A model generated the notes under the pieces. The model ran no database searches and was not told where the DNA came from. It saw only the letters and a list, made by a program, of their open reading frames with translations. Source: Flavobacterium denitrificans DSM 15936 (GTDB taxonomy: Bacteria > Bacteroidota > Bacteroidia > Flavobacteriales > Flavobacteriaceae). From it: a stretch of 64,000 bases of DNA. Both the position numbers and the translations under genes were made by a program. Below are positions 25,911 to 35,592 of the stretch, piece by piece (the first letter of the stretch is position 1; each line of letters starts with the position of its first letter). The DNA is taken from contig NZ_AUDL01000011.1 in assembly GCF_000425445.1 (NCBI RefSeq), forward strand, positions 124,001 to 188,000. The letters are read 5' to 3'.

Positions 25911-27101
25911 TTAAGTCTTAATTCGGTTAATAAGTTCTAAGCAAGCTCTGCCGTTATGATAAGGGCATTTCCAGAATCCAGCCTTGTCTTTTTTCATGAT
26001 AGAATAATCTTCGTAAACACCCCAAAACCATTCTCCATTTTCGTGATCGATTATGTGTTTTTGCGTGAATTTCCAAATTTTGTAAACGATATCCAGATAT
26101 TCTTCTTTTTTGGTCAATTGATAGGCATTGTAAAAGCCAATCATAGCTTCAGCTTGTGGCCACCAATGTTTTTCTCGAATTAATTCCTTTTTTTCAGGAT
26201 CAAATTCATACCATAATCCCCCATCAGAATCGATTCCTTTTTTTGTGGCTTCGGCAATTTGGATTGCGTATTTTTTATAATTAGCAATTAGCGTTTCATC
26301 TTCTGAAATTTCGGCACATTGCTGTAAAAGCCAAGCCGCTTCGATGTCGTGTCCAAATGAAATAACATCTGGTTTTTCGATCCAGTTTTCATCAAAAAAT
26401 AAATGAAGATGGCCTGTTTCAGTATTGATAAAATGTTTTTCAATCGTTTCAAGAAGTTCAATCATAATGTTTTGAAGCGTCTTGTCTTTCCATACTTTGT
26501 ATAAATTCGCATAAGCTTCAATAATATGAAGATGCGTATTCATAGTTTTCTTTTCGTTGGCGTCTTTTTCGCTTAAACGCAAATCTTCGATTGGTTTCCA
26601 ATCTCTTGTGAAAGCTTCGAGATAACCTTTGTTTATTGGATCGTAGCTGTAATCCTGAATTTTAGAATATAAATTGATGGCAATTTCTAAAGCTTTTTCA
26701 TTTTTAGAAATTGCATAATATTCAGATAGCCCATAAATCGCAAAGGCTAGCGCATAAATTTGATTTTTGGTATCTTTTGGTGTTTTATCGCTATTGATAC
26801 TCCAAAAAAGGCCTTCAAATTGTTTGTCATAAAAATGTTCAGACAGAAATTCGAATGCTCTTTCAGCCAGTTTTTTGTGGCTTTCGTTTTTTGTGATTTT
26901 ATAACTTGCTGAAAATGTCCATAAAATGCGGGCATTTAAAACGGAACCTTTTTCTGAATTGGTTATTTCATGTTCATTAAAATCGATCTGTCCAATAAAA
27001 CCGTCGTTTTGATTGTCGACGGTATTTTTGGACCAATATTCAAGAATCGAATCTAATTCGGTTTCTAATTCTGATTTTAATTTTTTTAGATTTTCTGACA
27101 C
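25911..27101 (-). CDS. AGE-family 2-epimerase, probable mannobiose/cellobiose 2-epimerase
   Basis: A 396-residue cytosolic protein without signal peptide, predicted to fold as an (alpha/alpha)6 barrel. The conserved histidines of cellobiose 2-epimerases are visible: His190 in MNTHLHIIEAYANL, His251 in SFGHDIEAAWLL, His312 in KHWWPQAEAM and His382 in PYHNGRACLEL. Such enzymes epimerise the reducing-end sugar of beta-1,4 disaccharides. Beside GH130 (6 bp away) and mannanases, the expected reaction is beta-1,4-mannobiose to 4-O-beta-mannosyl-glucose. N-acylglucosamine 2-epimerase is the generic family label but less likely here. Confidence 0.88.
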   Translation of the reverse strand: MSENLKKLKSELETELDSILEYWSKNTVDNQNDGFIGQIDFNEHEITNSEKGSVLNARILWTFSASYKITKNESHKKLAERAFEFLSEHFYDKQFEGLFWSINSDKTPKDTKNQIYALAFAIYGLSEYYAISKNEKALEIAINLYSKIQDYSYDPINKGYLEAFTRDWKPIEDLRLSEKDANEKKTMNTHLHIIEAYANLYKVWKDKTLQNIMIELLETIEKHFINTETGHLHLFFDENWIEKPDVISFGHDIEAAWLLQQCAEISEDETLIANYKKYAIQIAEATKKGIDSDGGLWYEFDPEKKELIREKHWWPQAEAMIGFYNAYQLTKKEEYLDIVYKIWKFTQKHIIDHENGEWFWGVYEDYSIMKKDKAGFWKCPYHNGRACLELINRIKT

Positions 27102-27107
27102 GTGGTT

Positions 27108-28298
27108 TTATATTGCGTTGTTTTTTTCGATTTGGTTGATGATGGTTTCTACAGACCCCGCAGAAATAAAAGTGTCAGCCGGTGTATTTGTAACATAATC
27201 AACCAATTTTGCAACAGAGGAAACCGCAACATGCATTCTTGTGTCTGATGATGCATAATAGATGTAAACTGTTCCGTCGCCATCTTCAATCCATCCATTA
27301 GAAAACAATACGTTTGATACATCTCCAACTCGTTCAATTCCTTCTGGCCCCATAAAATGTCCCGCTGGAACGTGTGTTACTTTTGTAATATCATTCAAAT
27401 CGGTCATGAACATATACAAAGTGTAGCGCAAGCCTGCGGCTGTATTACGTACGCCATGTGCTAAGTGCAGCCAGCCTTTTTCTGTTTTGATAGGAGCAGG
27501 GCCAAGACCATTTTTTAATTCGTAAATTGTATGATATTGTTTTCCGAAAATGATTTTTTCATCCTTTACAACTGGATTCGTCATATCTTCAACATATCCC
27601 AAACCTATTCCGCCTCCTGAACCTACATCAATAAATCCGTCTTGGGGACGCGTGTATAATGCATATTTTCCATTTACAAATTCGGGATGCAAAACCACGT
27701 TTCGTTGTTGTCCTGTATTTGAAATCAAATCAGGAAGCCTTTCCCAATTTATTAAATCTTTAGAGCGTACAATTCCTGCGTTTGCAACTGCCGAACTTGT
27801 ATCGCCTTTTGGAGCTTTAGGATCTTTTCTTTCAGTGCAAAAAATACCATAAACCCACCCATCTTCATGGTTGATCAAACGCATATCGTAAACGTTTGTG
27901 TCTGGATCTTCGGTTTGCGGAATTACGCATGGTTTTTCCCAGAACTTGAAATTGTCGATTCCGTTTGGACTTTCAGCAATGGCAAAAAATGATTTTCTGT
28001 CAATTCCTTCAACACGTACGGCAAGTAAATATTTTCCGCTCCATTTCATAGCGCCAGCGTTGAAAGCCGCATTCATCCCGATTCTTTCTTGCAAAAAGGG
28101 ATTTGTTTTTTCGTTTAAGTCAAAACGCCAGTTCAAAGGCACGTGAGCTGCAGTAACAACAGGATTTTGATAACGCTGATAAATTCCGTTTCCTGCATTT
28201 TCTTCGGGAGCATTTTTTTGCTCAATGAGTGCTTTATGTTCTTTTTCTAATGTTGCTTTTCGATCCTGAAAAGCAACTGAAGAGGTTATTGTTGTCAT
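27108..28298 (-). CDS. GH130 phosphorylase, probable 4-O-beta-D-mannosyl-D-glucose phosphorylase
   Basis: A 396-residue cytosolic five-bladed propeller protein, no signal peptide. FNAGAMKWSGKYLLAVRVEG (about 79-98) and DPDTNVYDMRLIN (131-143) are GH130 subgroup 1 motifs; the general acid should be the Asp of the YDMRL or adjacent acidic segment. RNVVLHPEF and YTRPQDGF match phosphate- and sugar-binding regions of mannosyl-glucose phosphorylases. The reaction is mannosyl-glucose plus phosphate to mannose 1-phosphate and glucose. Its partner epimerase is 6 bp downstream and the importer 28 bp upstream, the same trio as in the published Bacteroides fragilis mannan catabolic pathway. Confidence 0.9.
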   Translation of the reverse strand: MTTITSSVAFQDRKATLEKEHKALIEQKNAPEENAGNGIYQRYQNPVVTAAHVPLNWRFDLNEKTNPFLQERIGMNAAFNAGAMKWSGKYLLAVRVEGIDRKSFFAIAESPNGIDNFKFWEKPCVIPQTEDPDTNVYDMRLINHEDGWVYGIFCTERKDPKAPKGDTSSAVANAGIVRSKDLINWERLPDLISNTGQQRNVVLHPEFVNGKYALYTRPQDGFIDVGSGGGIGLGYVEDMTNPVVKDEKIIFGKQYHTIYELKNGLGPAPIKTEKGWLHLAHGVRNTAAGLRYTLYMFMTDLNDITKVTHVPAGHFMGPEGIERVGDVSNVLFSNGWIEDGDGTVYIYYASSDTRMHVAVSSVAKLVDYVTNTPADTFISAGSVETIINQIEKNNAI

Positions 28299-28326
28299 AT
28301 ATTTTTATTTCTGTCTGATTTGTTTT

Positions 28327-29718
28327 TTAAAGTTTTTGGTCTCTTTTTTCGTTTAAATCTTGTTCTATCGTTTGCAGTTTTTCTTCAGATAGTGGATAGA
28401 ATAGGATAAAAGCGACTGATATTGCTGCTGCGATTGCAGGAAGTATGCTTAACATTAATTGAATTCCGTGTTGTGCTGTGGCTGTTTGTTCAACATTGGC
28501 TTGAAAACCGTAATAGCCTAATAGCCATCCTGCTCCAGCACCACCAATTGTCCATCCAAATTTTTGTGACATTGATGAAGCTGAGAAAACCAAACCTGTC
28601 GCTCGACGACCTTGTTTCCATTCTGAATAATCGGCGCTGTCTGCGTACATTGACCAGATCAACGGGAAAATACAGCCTGCACATATGCTGATTAAAATTT
28701 GGAAGATTAGGATTAAGAAAATGTCTTCTTTTCCGAAGAAATAGAAAATCAAGCTCAATATAGAAGCTAAAGCCATTGCTCCAAAAAAGGTTTTTTTCTT
28801 TCCGATTTTGTTCGCAATTGGAGTAGCAAGGATTACTCCAATGATATTAGCAGCCTGACCCAACACTAAATAAATGGAAGTTGGCGTCATATGAAAAGCA
28901 GTTCCGAAAAGTGAGAAGTCGAAATTAATGCTACTGCTTACATAATATTTAAAATAATAAACTGCAGCACCGTCACGGATCGAATTGAAAACTAAAGTTC
29001 CAATTCCGGCACCAAGCAAAATCCACCAAGGTCTGTTTTTCCATAAGTCTTTTAAATCTTCTTTTAGGTTGGATTGTTCATTTTCAATTGGTTTTACCCT
29101 TTCTTTAGTGAAGAAAAAGCAAGCCCAGAAAAATACAGTTGTAATTAATCCAAAAACAGCAATTGTTGCCAGCCAGCCTGTTTTAGAGTTAAGGCTTCCG
29201 CCGAAGTAATTTACCAATGGTTCAATCAGCCAAAGTGCTAAAAGACTTCCTCCAAAGGCAAAAACCATTCGATATGAAGACAAAGTGGTTCTTTCTTTTC
29301 GGTCAGATGACATTACGCCTAAAAGTGAAGCGTACGGAACATTGATTAGCGAATAAATCATCATCATCAAAGAATATGTCACATAAGCGTATATTATTTT
29401 TCCTTTTTCATCAAAATCGGGTGTGTAAAAAGTGAGAACTCCAATGACGGCAAAAGGCACGGCAACCCACAGTAAATAAGGTCTGAATTTTCCCCATTTT
29501 GTTTTTGTCCTATCGGCAATGATTCCCACAATAGGATCAAAGCAGGAATCCCAGATTCGGGTGATTAAAAACATGGTTCCTACGACTGCAGGGGCTATTC
29601 CGAAAACATCGGTATAGAAAAAGAGAAGATACATGCTGAAAATCTTCCAGAACATTGATGATGCGGCATCTCCGAGTCCGTAACCTATTTTTTCTTTTAA
29701 ATTAATTTTGTCGTGCAT
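28327..29718 (-). CDS. Glycoside-pentoside-hexuronide:cation symporter, probable mannobiose importer
   Basis: A 463-residue inner-membrane protein with about twelve transmembrane segments. The start LKEKIGYGLGDAASSMFWK, the loop DSCFDPIVGIIADRTKTKWGKFRPY and the segment ERTTLSSYRM are typical of the GPH (MelB-like) family. It probably imports mannobiose or short manno-oligosaccharides from periplasm to cytosol with Na+ or H+. It lies between the first GH26 gene and GH130 in the leftward operon, which fits transport of their product and substrate. Confidence 0.9.
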   Translation of the reverse strand: MHDKINLKEKIGYGLGDAASSMFWKIFSMYLLFFYTDVFGIAPAVVGTMFLITRIWDSCFDPIVGIIADRTKTKWGKFRPYLLWVAVPFAVIGVLTFYTPDFDEKGKIIYAYVTYSLMMMIYSLINVPYASLLGVMSSDRKERTTLSSYRMVFAFGGSLLALWLIEPLVNYFGGSLNSKTGWLATIAVFGLITTVFFWACFFFTKERVKPIENEQSNLKEDLKDLWKNRPWWILLGAGIGTLVFNSIRDGAAVYYFKYYVSSSINFDFSLFGTAFHMTPTSIYLVLGQAANIIGVILATPIANKIGKKKTFFGAMALASILSLIFYFFGKEDIFLILIFQILISICAGCIFPLIWSMYADSADYSEWKQGRRATGLVFSASSMSQKFGWTIGGAGAGWLLGYYGFQANVEQTATAQHGIQLMLSILPAIAAAISVAFILFYPLSEEKLQTIEQDLNEKRDQKL

Positions 29719-29756
29719 TGAGTTCTTTTTAAAGGTTGTAAGTTAGATTTGGTTGT

Positions 29757-30893
29757 TTATTTTAAAGCTTTTTTGATGTCTTTTTCAAACAAGGTTTTGT
29801 CGAGATTGTAGAAAACTAAAAAATCCTTTTCGCTGGCTTGTCCAGAATAAGGTGCGTAATAATGCATTTTCTGCTCTTTTTCCTGCCAGCCGTGGTTTCT
29901 CCATAATAAGACATATGATATTTTATAATCGCCAATAGCTTTATTTAGAGTTCCAGTCCACCATTTTGGATCAGGAATTGCTTCGTAGCCAGCTTCTGCA
30001 ATCGCAATTGGTTTGTGCTTCTCGTGACCAATTTCGTTTACTATTTTAAGTTGTTTCTGAACTTCTTCAACGAATTTTTTGCCGTCTTTGTCGTCATTGT
30101 TTTGATAACTGTCAAAACTCAATATGTCAGCATAATTGTCGCCCGGATAACTCGCTAAAAAATCTTCTTTAGAACTGAAGCTACTTGTGTTGTACACATA
30201 GATTAAATTGTGAACACCTTTTTTCTGAAGATATTCAAAGGTGAATTTCCACAAAGATTTGAATTCTTCTGGGGTGCAATTTCCTTTTCCCCACCAAAAC
30301 CAGCCTCCAGTAAGTTCGTGATATGGTCTAAAAAGAATTGGAATGTTTTTTCCTTTTTTATCCTTTAAAGACAAAAAGAAATTGGAAGCTTTATCCAGCC
30401 AAGAAGTAAATTTTATATGATTTTCTCCACCAGGCAAAATTGTTTTTATAGCGTTTGGCGTATTGTCCCAAGCATTTTTTCCGGTTGCAGGATTGTCAAA
30501 ATGCCAGCTGATTGTCGAAATCCCGCCTCTTTCATTGGCTTCTTTGATATATTGTTTCATTTTATCAAAGGGCACGCCGTCAATATTTTTGGCATCGTCT
30601 TTTTCCAAGCCTGCAATATCCCAACCATAAACTGCTGGATAATCGCCCACAACATCTTTTACATCACTTCTGTTGTTTTCGTATTTCCAATTTACACCGT
30701 AAGCAAGATCGTCTTGATGTCCAAAAAGATAGCCTTTCTGCGTTAATTGATTCAATTTTTTGTAAAGGGAAAGTGTTTCAGGTGTCGCTTTTTTATCTGA
30801 AAGTGACAAATTAGTATTACCCACAATATCTTTAGCAGAACATGAAGTTCCTATAAATACTGCCATAATTAGGGTTAATAAGTTTTTTTTCAT
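29757..30893 (-). CDS. GH26 beta-mannanase/mannobiohydrolase, first gene of the leftward arm
   Basis: A 378-residue lipoprotein with signal AVFIGTSC (Cys18). The next residues, SAKDIVGN, lack the acidic run seen in the other GH26, so a periplasmic location is likelier. The catalytic barrel shows GYLFGHQDDLAYG (54-66), PILFRPYHELTGGWFWWG with acid/base Glu193, and IAIAEAGY with nucleophile Glu300. It may trim imported manno-oligosaccharides to mannobiose for the neighbouring symporter. It is the promoter-proximal gene of the leftward operon, divergent from the AraC regulator. Confidence 0.9.
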   Translation of the reverse strand: MKKNLLTLIMAVFIGTSCSAKDIVGNTNLSLSDKKATPETLSLYKKLNQLTQKGYLFGHQDDLAYGVNWKYENNRSDVKDVVGDYPAVYGWDIAGLEKDDAKNIDGVPFDKMKQYIKEANERGGISTISWHFDNPATGKNAWDNTPNAIKTILPGGENHIKFTSWLDKASNFFLSLKDKKGKNIPILFRPYHELTGGWFWWGKGNCTPEEFKSLWKFTFEYLQKKGVHNLIYVYNTSSFSSKEDFLASYPGDNYADILSFDSYQNNDDKDGKKFVEEVQKQLKIVNEIGHEKHKPIAIAEAGYEAIPDPKWWTGTLNKAIGDYKISYVLLWRNHGWQEKEQKMHYYAPYSGQASEKDFLVFYNLDKTLFEKDIKKALK

Positions 30894-31197
30894 TCTGGTT
30901 TTATATTGTTTTTGACTGTAATACCCACAAATTCAGAGATTGAGAAGGTGATTTTTGTAAAATGCTTTTCAATCGACGATTCGTTATTGATTTTCAGATA
31001 AAATTATTAAAACTTTAAAAAGATATTCTATAAAAAATGATTAATGTTTATTATTAATACAGTTTTTAGAAAATCGATAATTCTATTTTTCAAAGATAAT
31101 TGGATGTTTATCCTGTAATTAATATTATTTTATCAATTATATATCATATTATTGCAATCAAAAAACAACTTATTATTACATGAAATAATTTTATAAT
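30894..31197. promoter_or_regulatory. Divergent control region between the leftward PUL operon and araC-type gene
   Basis: This 304-bp AT-rich gap separates the first GH26 gene from the regulator gene and must hold both promoters. I could not find a full TTG-N19-TAnnTTTG match in either direction; TATTATTG at 31148-31155 is a one-mismatch -7 candidate for the regulator. The AraC-type protein probably binds here, but no clear paired operator was seen. No gene is present. Confidence 0.5.
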
Positions 31198-32076
31198 ATG
31201 AGCAACGCTAAAAATTTTTATAGAGAAATAGCACCACTTTCAGCTGGAGATAGTTTTTTGGTTTTCGATCGCGTTAAAGATAGTTTTGATTTCCCGGTTC
31301 ATTATCATCCAGAATTTGAGATTAATTTTATCTTAAATGGAAAAGGAGTGAAGCGAGTTGTTGGTGATAATATTGAAGAAATCGATAATGTAGAATTGGT
31401 TTTGATTGGCCCAAATTTATATCACGGTTGGGAACTTAATAAATGTACTAGCAAAAAAATCCACGAGATCACTATTCAATTTCATAATGATTTATTTCAT
31501 GAATCATTGTTGTCAAGACGTATTATGAATCCAATTCGTGATATGTTCAATCGTTCGATTCATGGAATTTTGTTTTCAAAAAAAACGGCCGAAGAATTGA
31601 CGCCTAGGCTTGTAAGGCTTTCAAAATTAGATGGTATGGATTATTTTTTGGAAATAACCTCTCTGTTGTATGATTTAGCCAATTCCAGAAATCAACGTTT
31701 GCTTTCTACTTATACGGTAGATTATGATACGTTTGATGATTATGATAAAATGAAGTTGGTTTATGAGTATGTTCAGAAAAATTTTGCTGATAAGATTACT
31801 TTAGAAGATGCTGCAAATGTCGCTAGCATGTCGATAATTTCTTTTAATCGATTTATTAAAAAACGAACGGGAAAGACTTTTGTCAATTATATTAATGATA
31901 TCCGAATTGGATATGCAGCACGATGGCTGGTTGAAAAAGACATGAGTGTTTCTGAAGTTGCTTTCAAGTCAGGTTTTAATAACATAGCCAACTTTAACCG
32001 AAGTTTCAAGGCTACAAAAAATTGTACCCCTAGCCAGTATCGAGAGGAATTTTCGGGATTAAAGCGTATTTTATAG
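31198..32076 (+). CDS. AraC-family transcriptional regulator with cupin sensor domain
   Basis: A 292-residue regulator. The N-terminal cupin-like domain (about 15-110) includes FPVHYHPEFEINFILNGKG with the histidines typical of sugar-binding AraC cupins. The C-terminal part (about 180-285) has two helix-turn-helix units: ITLEDAANVASMSIISFNRFIKKRTG, given here as two segments ITLEDAANVASMS and FNRFIKKRTGKTF, then VSEVAFKSGFNNIANFNRSF and the end CTPSQYREEF. It lies between the two arms of the mannan locus and is the only regulator there, so it probably activates both arms in response to a mannan-derived sugar. There is no hybrid two-component or ECF sigma/anti-sigma pair. Confidence 0.9.
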   Translation: MSNAKNFYREIAPLSAGDSFLVFDRVKDSFDFPVHYHPEFEINFILNGKGVKRVVGDNIEEIDNVELVLIGPNLYHGWELNKCTSKKIHEITIQFHNDLFHESLLSRRIMNPIRDMFNRSIHGILFSKKTAEELTPRLVRLSKLDGMDYFLEITSLLYDLANSRNQRLLSTYTVDYDTFDDYDKMKLVYEYVQKNFADKITLEDAANVASMSIISFNRFIKKRTGKTFVNYINDIRIGYAARWLVEKDMSVSEVAFKSGFNNIANFNRSFKATKNCTPSQYREEFSGLKRIL

Positions 32077-32389
32077 TGATACTTTTTTTTCACAAACAAA
32101 TATTATTTTTAACGAAATCGTTTGCTTTTTAGCCAATTCGTTAATTTTTATTTATAATTTGCAGTGATTCGAGGGTAACTGATTGCGAAAAACGCAATAA
32201 TTTTTATGTTTTATTTTCATATATGTTTTTTTACAACCATATAGTAAAAATATTATCATTAAATGATATAATATTATTGATTTAATGTTTTGTTCTGTTA
32301 TAGATTTGTTAAATAATTTAGAAAATAAATCACACCCTTTTTATTACTTAATTATGAGTAAACAAATTTAAACTAACCAAACATTTATT
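32077..32389. promoter_or_regulatory. Upstream region of the susC-like gene
   Basis: A 313-bp AT-rich gap with no gene. It carries the predicted susC promoter at 32277-32308 and an approximately 75-nt leader. Upstream of it are several A/T runs but no hairpin strong enough to be a terminator for the regulator gene, so read-through from the regulator is possible. Confidence 0.5.
32277..32308 (+). promoter_or_regulatory. Candidate promoter of the SusC/SusD operon
   Basis: TTG (32277-32279), 21-bp spacer, TAGATTTG (32301-32308) fits the Bacteroidota consensus. The predicted transcript begins near 32315, about 75 nt before the ATG. Confidence 0.55.
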
Positions 32390-35300
32390 ATGAAAAAACT
32401 AATGACTAACTTTATTCATTGGAATGCTAACCACAGAGCAGTTCCTTTGATTTTGCTCTTGTTGCTGACTAGTAATTTTATTACGGCTCAGGTTAAAATA
32501 TCAGGAGTAGTTTCTGATGACAAGGGATTAACCATTCCTGGAGCCAACATTTCTGTTGTTGGTACAAAAACTACTGCCTCAACTGATTTTGACGGTAAAT
32601 ATACGATCGACGCACCTGCAAATGGAACTTTATTAGTTTCATTTATTGGATTTGATTCTCAAAAAATAGCCATTGGTGGCAGAACAAAAATTAATATCAC
32701 TTTACAATCCAGTTCTGAAGATTTGAAAGAGGTAGTTGTAATTGGTTACGGAACTCAGAAAAAGAAAGACGTAAACGGGGCAATATCTTCAGTGAAATCA
32801 ACTGATATTGAAAATTTAAAACAAGTTTCTATCGACCAGATGCTTCAGGGTAAAGCAGCTGGGGTTTCAGTAACAAACAACTCAGGACAGCCGGGGGGTG
32901 CGGCCTCTGTAAGAGTTCGTGGAACTACTTCTATTACAGGTACAAACGAACCATTGTATGTAATTGATGGTGTGCCTATTTCTGGAGATGCAACAGGTAA
33001 GTCGACAAGCGGTCAGACTTTGGCTGGAAAAGACGGTTTTTCTTCTTCAGGAGGAAGTGGAAACAACGCAATGAGCCCACTTTCTATGATTAATCCAAAT
33101 GATATTGAATCTATGGATATCTTAAAAGATGCTTCTGCAACAGCAATTTATGGCTCTAGAGGTGCAAATGGTGTAATCATCATCACGACTAAACAAGGTA
33201 AAAAAGGAACAGGAAAAGTGGCGTATGAAAACTATACTTCGTTTGCTACTGTTGCAAATAAATTAGATGTTTTGACTTTGCCTCAATATGCAACTTTAAA
33301 AACAAATTTGGCAAAATTATGGGGTTTCCAAACGCGTCAAGAATTCAGCCATCCTGAGTTATTAGGTCCTGGAACGAATTGGCAAGATGAGGTTTATAGA
33401 ACTGCAATTTCAAATAGCCATCAATTATCCTTTTCTGGTGCAAAAGATGGAACTAGCTACTATTTGTCTGGAAGTTATTTAGATAACGAAGGAACAATCA
33501 TCAATTCTGGTTTGAAAAGATATACGGTAAGATTGAACTTAGATTCAAAAATCAAATCTTGGTTAAGAGTTGGAGGTAATTTGACAGGAGGTATTACAAA
33601 CGAGAGAATTACAGTAAACCAAAGTTTCTCAGGATTGATTTCAAATACTTTATTGCAATCGCCAGATATTCCGGTTAGAAATATTGACGGAACTTTTGCA
33701 GGGCCGCCTTCATCAGAACAAAGTGTAACGTACTATAATCCTGTTGCTGAAGCTTTGACTAGAGATAATAAATTGGTGAGAAAAAATTTCTTAGGAAATG
33801 TGTACGCTGAGGCTGAAATCATCAAAGGTTTAAAATATCGTTTTGAAATTGCTGCAAATACTGAATTTAGTGAAAATGACGATTTTAGACCTTCATACAA
33901 ATGGGGAAGCCAAACTAATTTATTAGCGGATCTTGATGTTAGAAGACAAAATTGGTACTCAACAAACATCAAAAATTTATTGACTTACGACAAAACTATC
34001 GGGAAGCATAAATTTACGGTTTTGGCTGGTCAAGAAGCAAATGATTCTCATTGGGAAGGTTTGATTGCTTCTGCACAAGGCTTCAAAACAAATTCGATTC
34101 ATACTATTAATTTAGCAGATGTTGATAATAATACAGTTACTCAATATAAAGGAAGCGCTTCACTTTCGTCTCTTTTTGCTCGTGTTATTTATGATTTCAA
34201 TGATAAATACAGTATTACGGCTTCAATTAGACAGGACGTTTCTTCGAAATTTGATCCAACAACTGACAATCAAAAAGGTGTTTTCAATGCAATTTCTGGT
34301 TCTTGGAGATTATCTAGCGAGCCTTTTATGGAAGGTACACGAAAATATGTAGATAACATTAAAATTAGAGTTGGTTATGGAGAAACTGGAAATCAGCAGA
34401 TTCCAAACAACAGTTATTCTGCCATGTTAGGAACTCAAAACTCAGGATTAGGAAGCGGATTTTTGCCGTCAAATTATCCAAATCCAGATTTAGTTTGGGA
34501 ATCATTAAACCAAACCAATATTGGTATTGATTTTACATTTTTAGACAGTAAGCTTTCTGCAAGTTTTGATGTTTATGATAAAAAATCGGAAGGTTTCTTA
34601 TTCCAAGTGCCATTGCCACTTTACTTAACTGGAGGTGGAGGTCAGTACGGAGGGGTTTCTGCGCCTTACTCTAATTTAGGAACGATGAGTAATAAAGGTT
34701 TTGATTTGACTCTTGGTTATGACATGAGATCGGCAGGCAATTTCAATTGGAGTGCTTCGGCGGTGGTATCTCAATACAAAAATAATCTTGATGAGATCGC
34801 AAACGGAATTGTTTTAACTCAGGAGGTAAATACAAATGGATATCAGCCGGTTGTTGTGACAAACACTACAGTTGGAAACCCAATTGGATTGTTCTACGGA
34901 TATAAAACTGATGGAATCTTCAAAGATCAAGCTGTTTTAGATGCAGCACCACTTCAATTTGGACAGCCTGTAGGAACAGGAGCTGGAGAAACTGCTTTAG
35001 GAGATGTAAAATATGTTGATGTTAATGGAGATGGAAAAATCGATGCAAGTGATAAAACATTTATTGGAAATCCGCATCCAAAATTCACTTATGGTTTTAC
35101 AAACAATTTCAAATACAAAAATGTAGATCTTTCTATTTTTCTTCAAGGATCTTATGGCAATGATGTTATGAACTTGACTAAAAGAGCAGGAACAACAAAT
35201 GCTTCTTTGTATGACAATCAATTAGTTGACGCAATGGATTATTATTCTTCTACAAATACAGCAAGTAATAACCCAAGACCTATTGCAGATTCTGCAAATA

Positions 35301-35581
35301 ATAACTTGTTGATTTCTGATCGTTATGTTGAAGATGGTTCTTATTTAAGAATTCAAAACGTTACGTTGGGATATTCTTTGCCACAAGATGTTATTTCAAA
35401 ATATAAAATTTCAAGATTAAGATTATACGGATCTGCTCAGAACTTATACACGTTTACAAATTATTCAGGTTACGATCCAGAGATTGGTTCATTTAATCAA
35501 AATGTGCTTTTATCAGGAATTGACAACGGAAGATATCCGATTGCAAGAACATTTTTAATCGGTCTTAACTTAGAATTTTAA
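32390..35581 (+). CDS. SusC/RagA-type TonB-dependent outer-membrane transporter
   Basis: A 1063-residue protein. The long signal peptide (about 1-34) ends FITAQ. Then come a carboxypeptidase-regulatory-like domain (about 36-115; SGVVSDDKGLTIPGANISVV), the TonB box region EVVVIGYGTQKKKDVNGAIS, and the plug with VRVRGTTSITGTNEPLYVIDG and DASATAIYGSRGANGVI. The 22-strand barrel fills the rest and ends in LIGLNLEF. It should import mannan oligosaccharides across the outer membrane with the SusD-like partner 11 bp downstream. Length and layout are standard for the family. Confidence 0.95.
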   Translation: MKKLMTNFIHWNANHRAVPLILLLLLTSNFITAQVKISGVVSDDKGLTIPGANISVVGTKTTASTDFDGKYTIDAPANGTLLVSFIGFDSQKIAIGGRTKINITLQSSSEDLKEVVVIGYGTQKKKDVNGAISSVKSTDIENLKQVSIDQMLQGKAAGVSVTNNSGQPGGAASVRVRGTTSITGTNEPLYVIDGVPISGDATGKSTSGQTLAGKDGFSSSGGSGNNAMSPLSMINPNDIESMDILKDASATAIYGSRGANGVIIITTKQGKKGTGKVAYENYTSFATVANKLDVLTLPQYATLKTNLAKLWGFQTRQEFSHPELLGPGTNWQDEVYRTAISNSHQLSFSGAKDGTSYYLSGSYLDNEGTIINSGLKRYTVRLNLDSKIKSWLRVGGNLTGGITNERITVNQSFSGLISNTLLQSPDIPVRNIDGTFAGPPSSEQSVTYYNPVAEALTRDNKLVRKNFLGNVYAEAEIIKGLKYRFEIAANTEFSENDDFRPSYKWGSQTNLLADLDVRRQNWYSTNIKNLLTYDKTIGKHKFTVLAGQEANDSHWEGLIASAQGFKTNSIHTINLADVDNNTVTQYKGSASLSSLFARVIYDFNDKYSITASIRQDVSSKFDPTTDNQKGVFNAISGSWRLSSEPFMEGTRKYVDNIKIRVGYGETGNQQIPNNSYSAMLGTQNSGLGSGFLPSNYPNPDLVWESLNQTNIGIDFTFLDSKLSASFDVYDKKSEGFLFQVPLPLYLTGGGGQYGGVSAPYSNLGTMSNKGFDLTLGYDMRSAGNFNWSASAVVSQYKNNLDEIANGIVLTQEVNTNGYQPVVVTNTTVGNPIGLFYGYKTDGIFKDQAVLDAAPLQFGQPVGTGAGETALGDVKYVDVNGDGKIDASDKTFIGNPHPKFTYGFTNNFKYKNVDLSIFLQGSYGNDVMNLTKRAGTTNASLYDNQLVDAMDYYSSTNTASNNPRPIADSANNNLLISDRYVEDGSYLRIQNVTLGYSLPQDVISKYKISRLRLYGSAQNLYTFTNYSGYDPEIGSFNQNVLLSGIDNGRYPIARTFLIGLNLEF

Positions 35582-35592
35582 AAATAAAAAAA

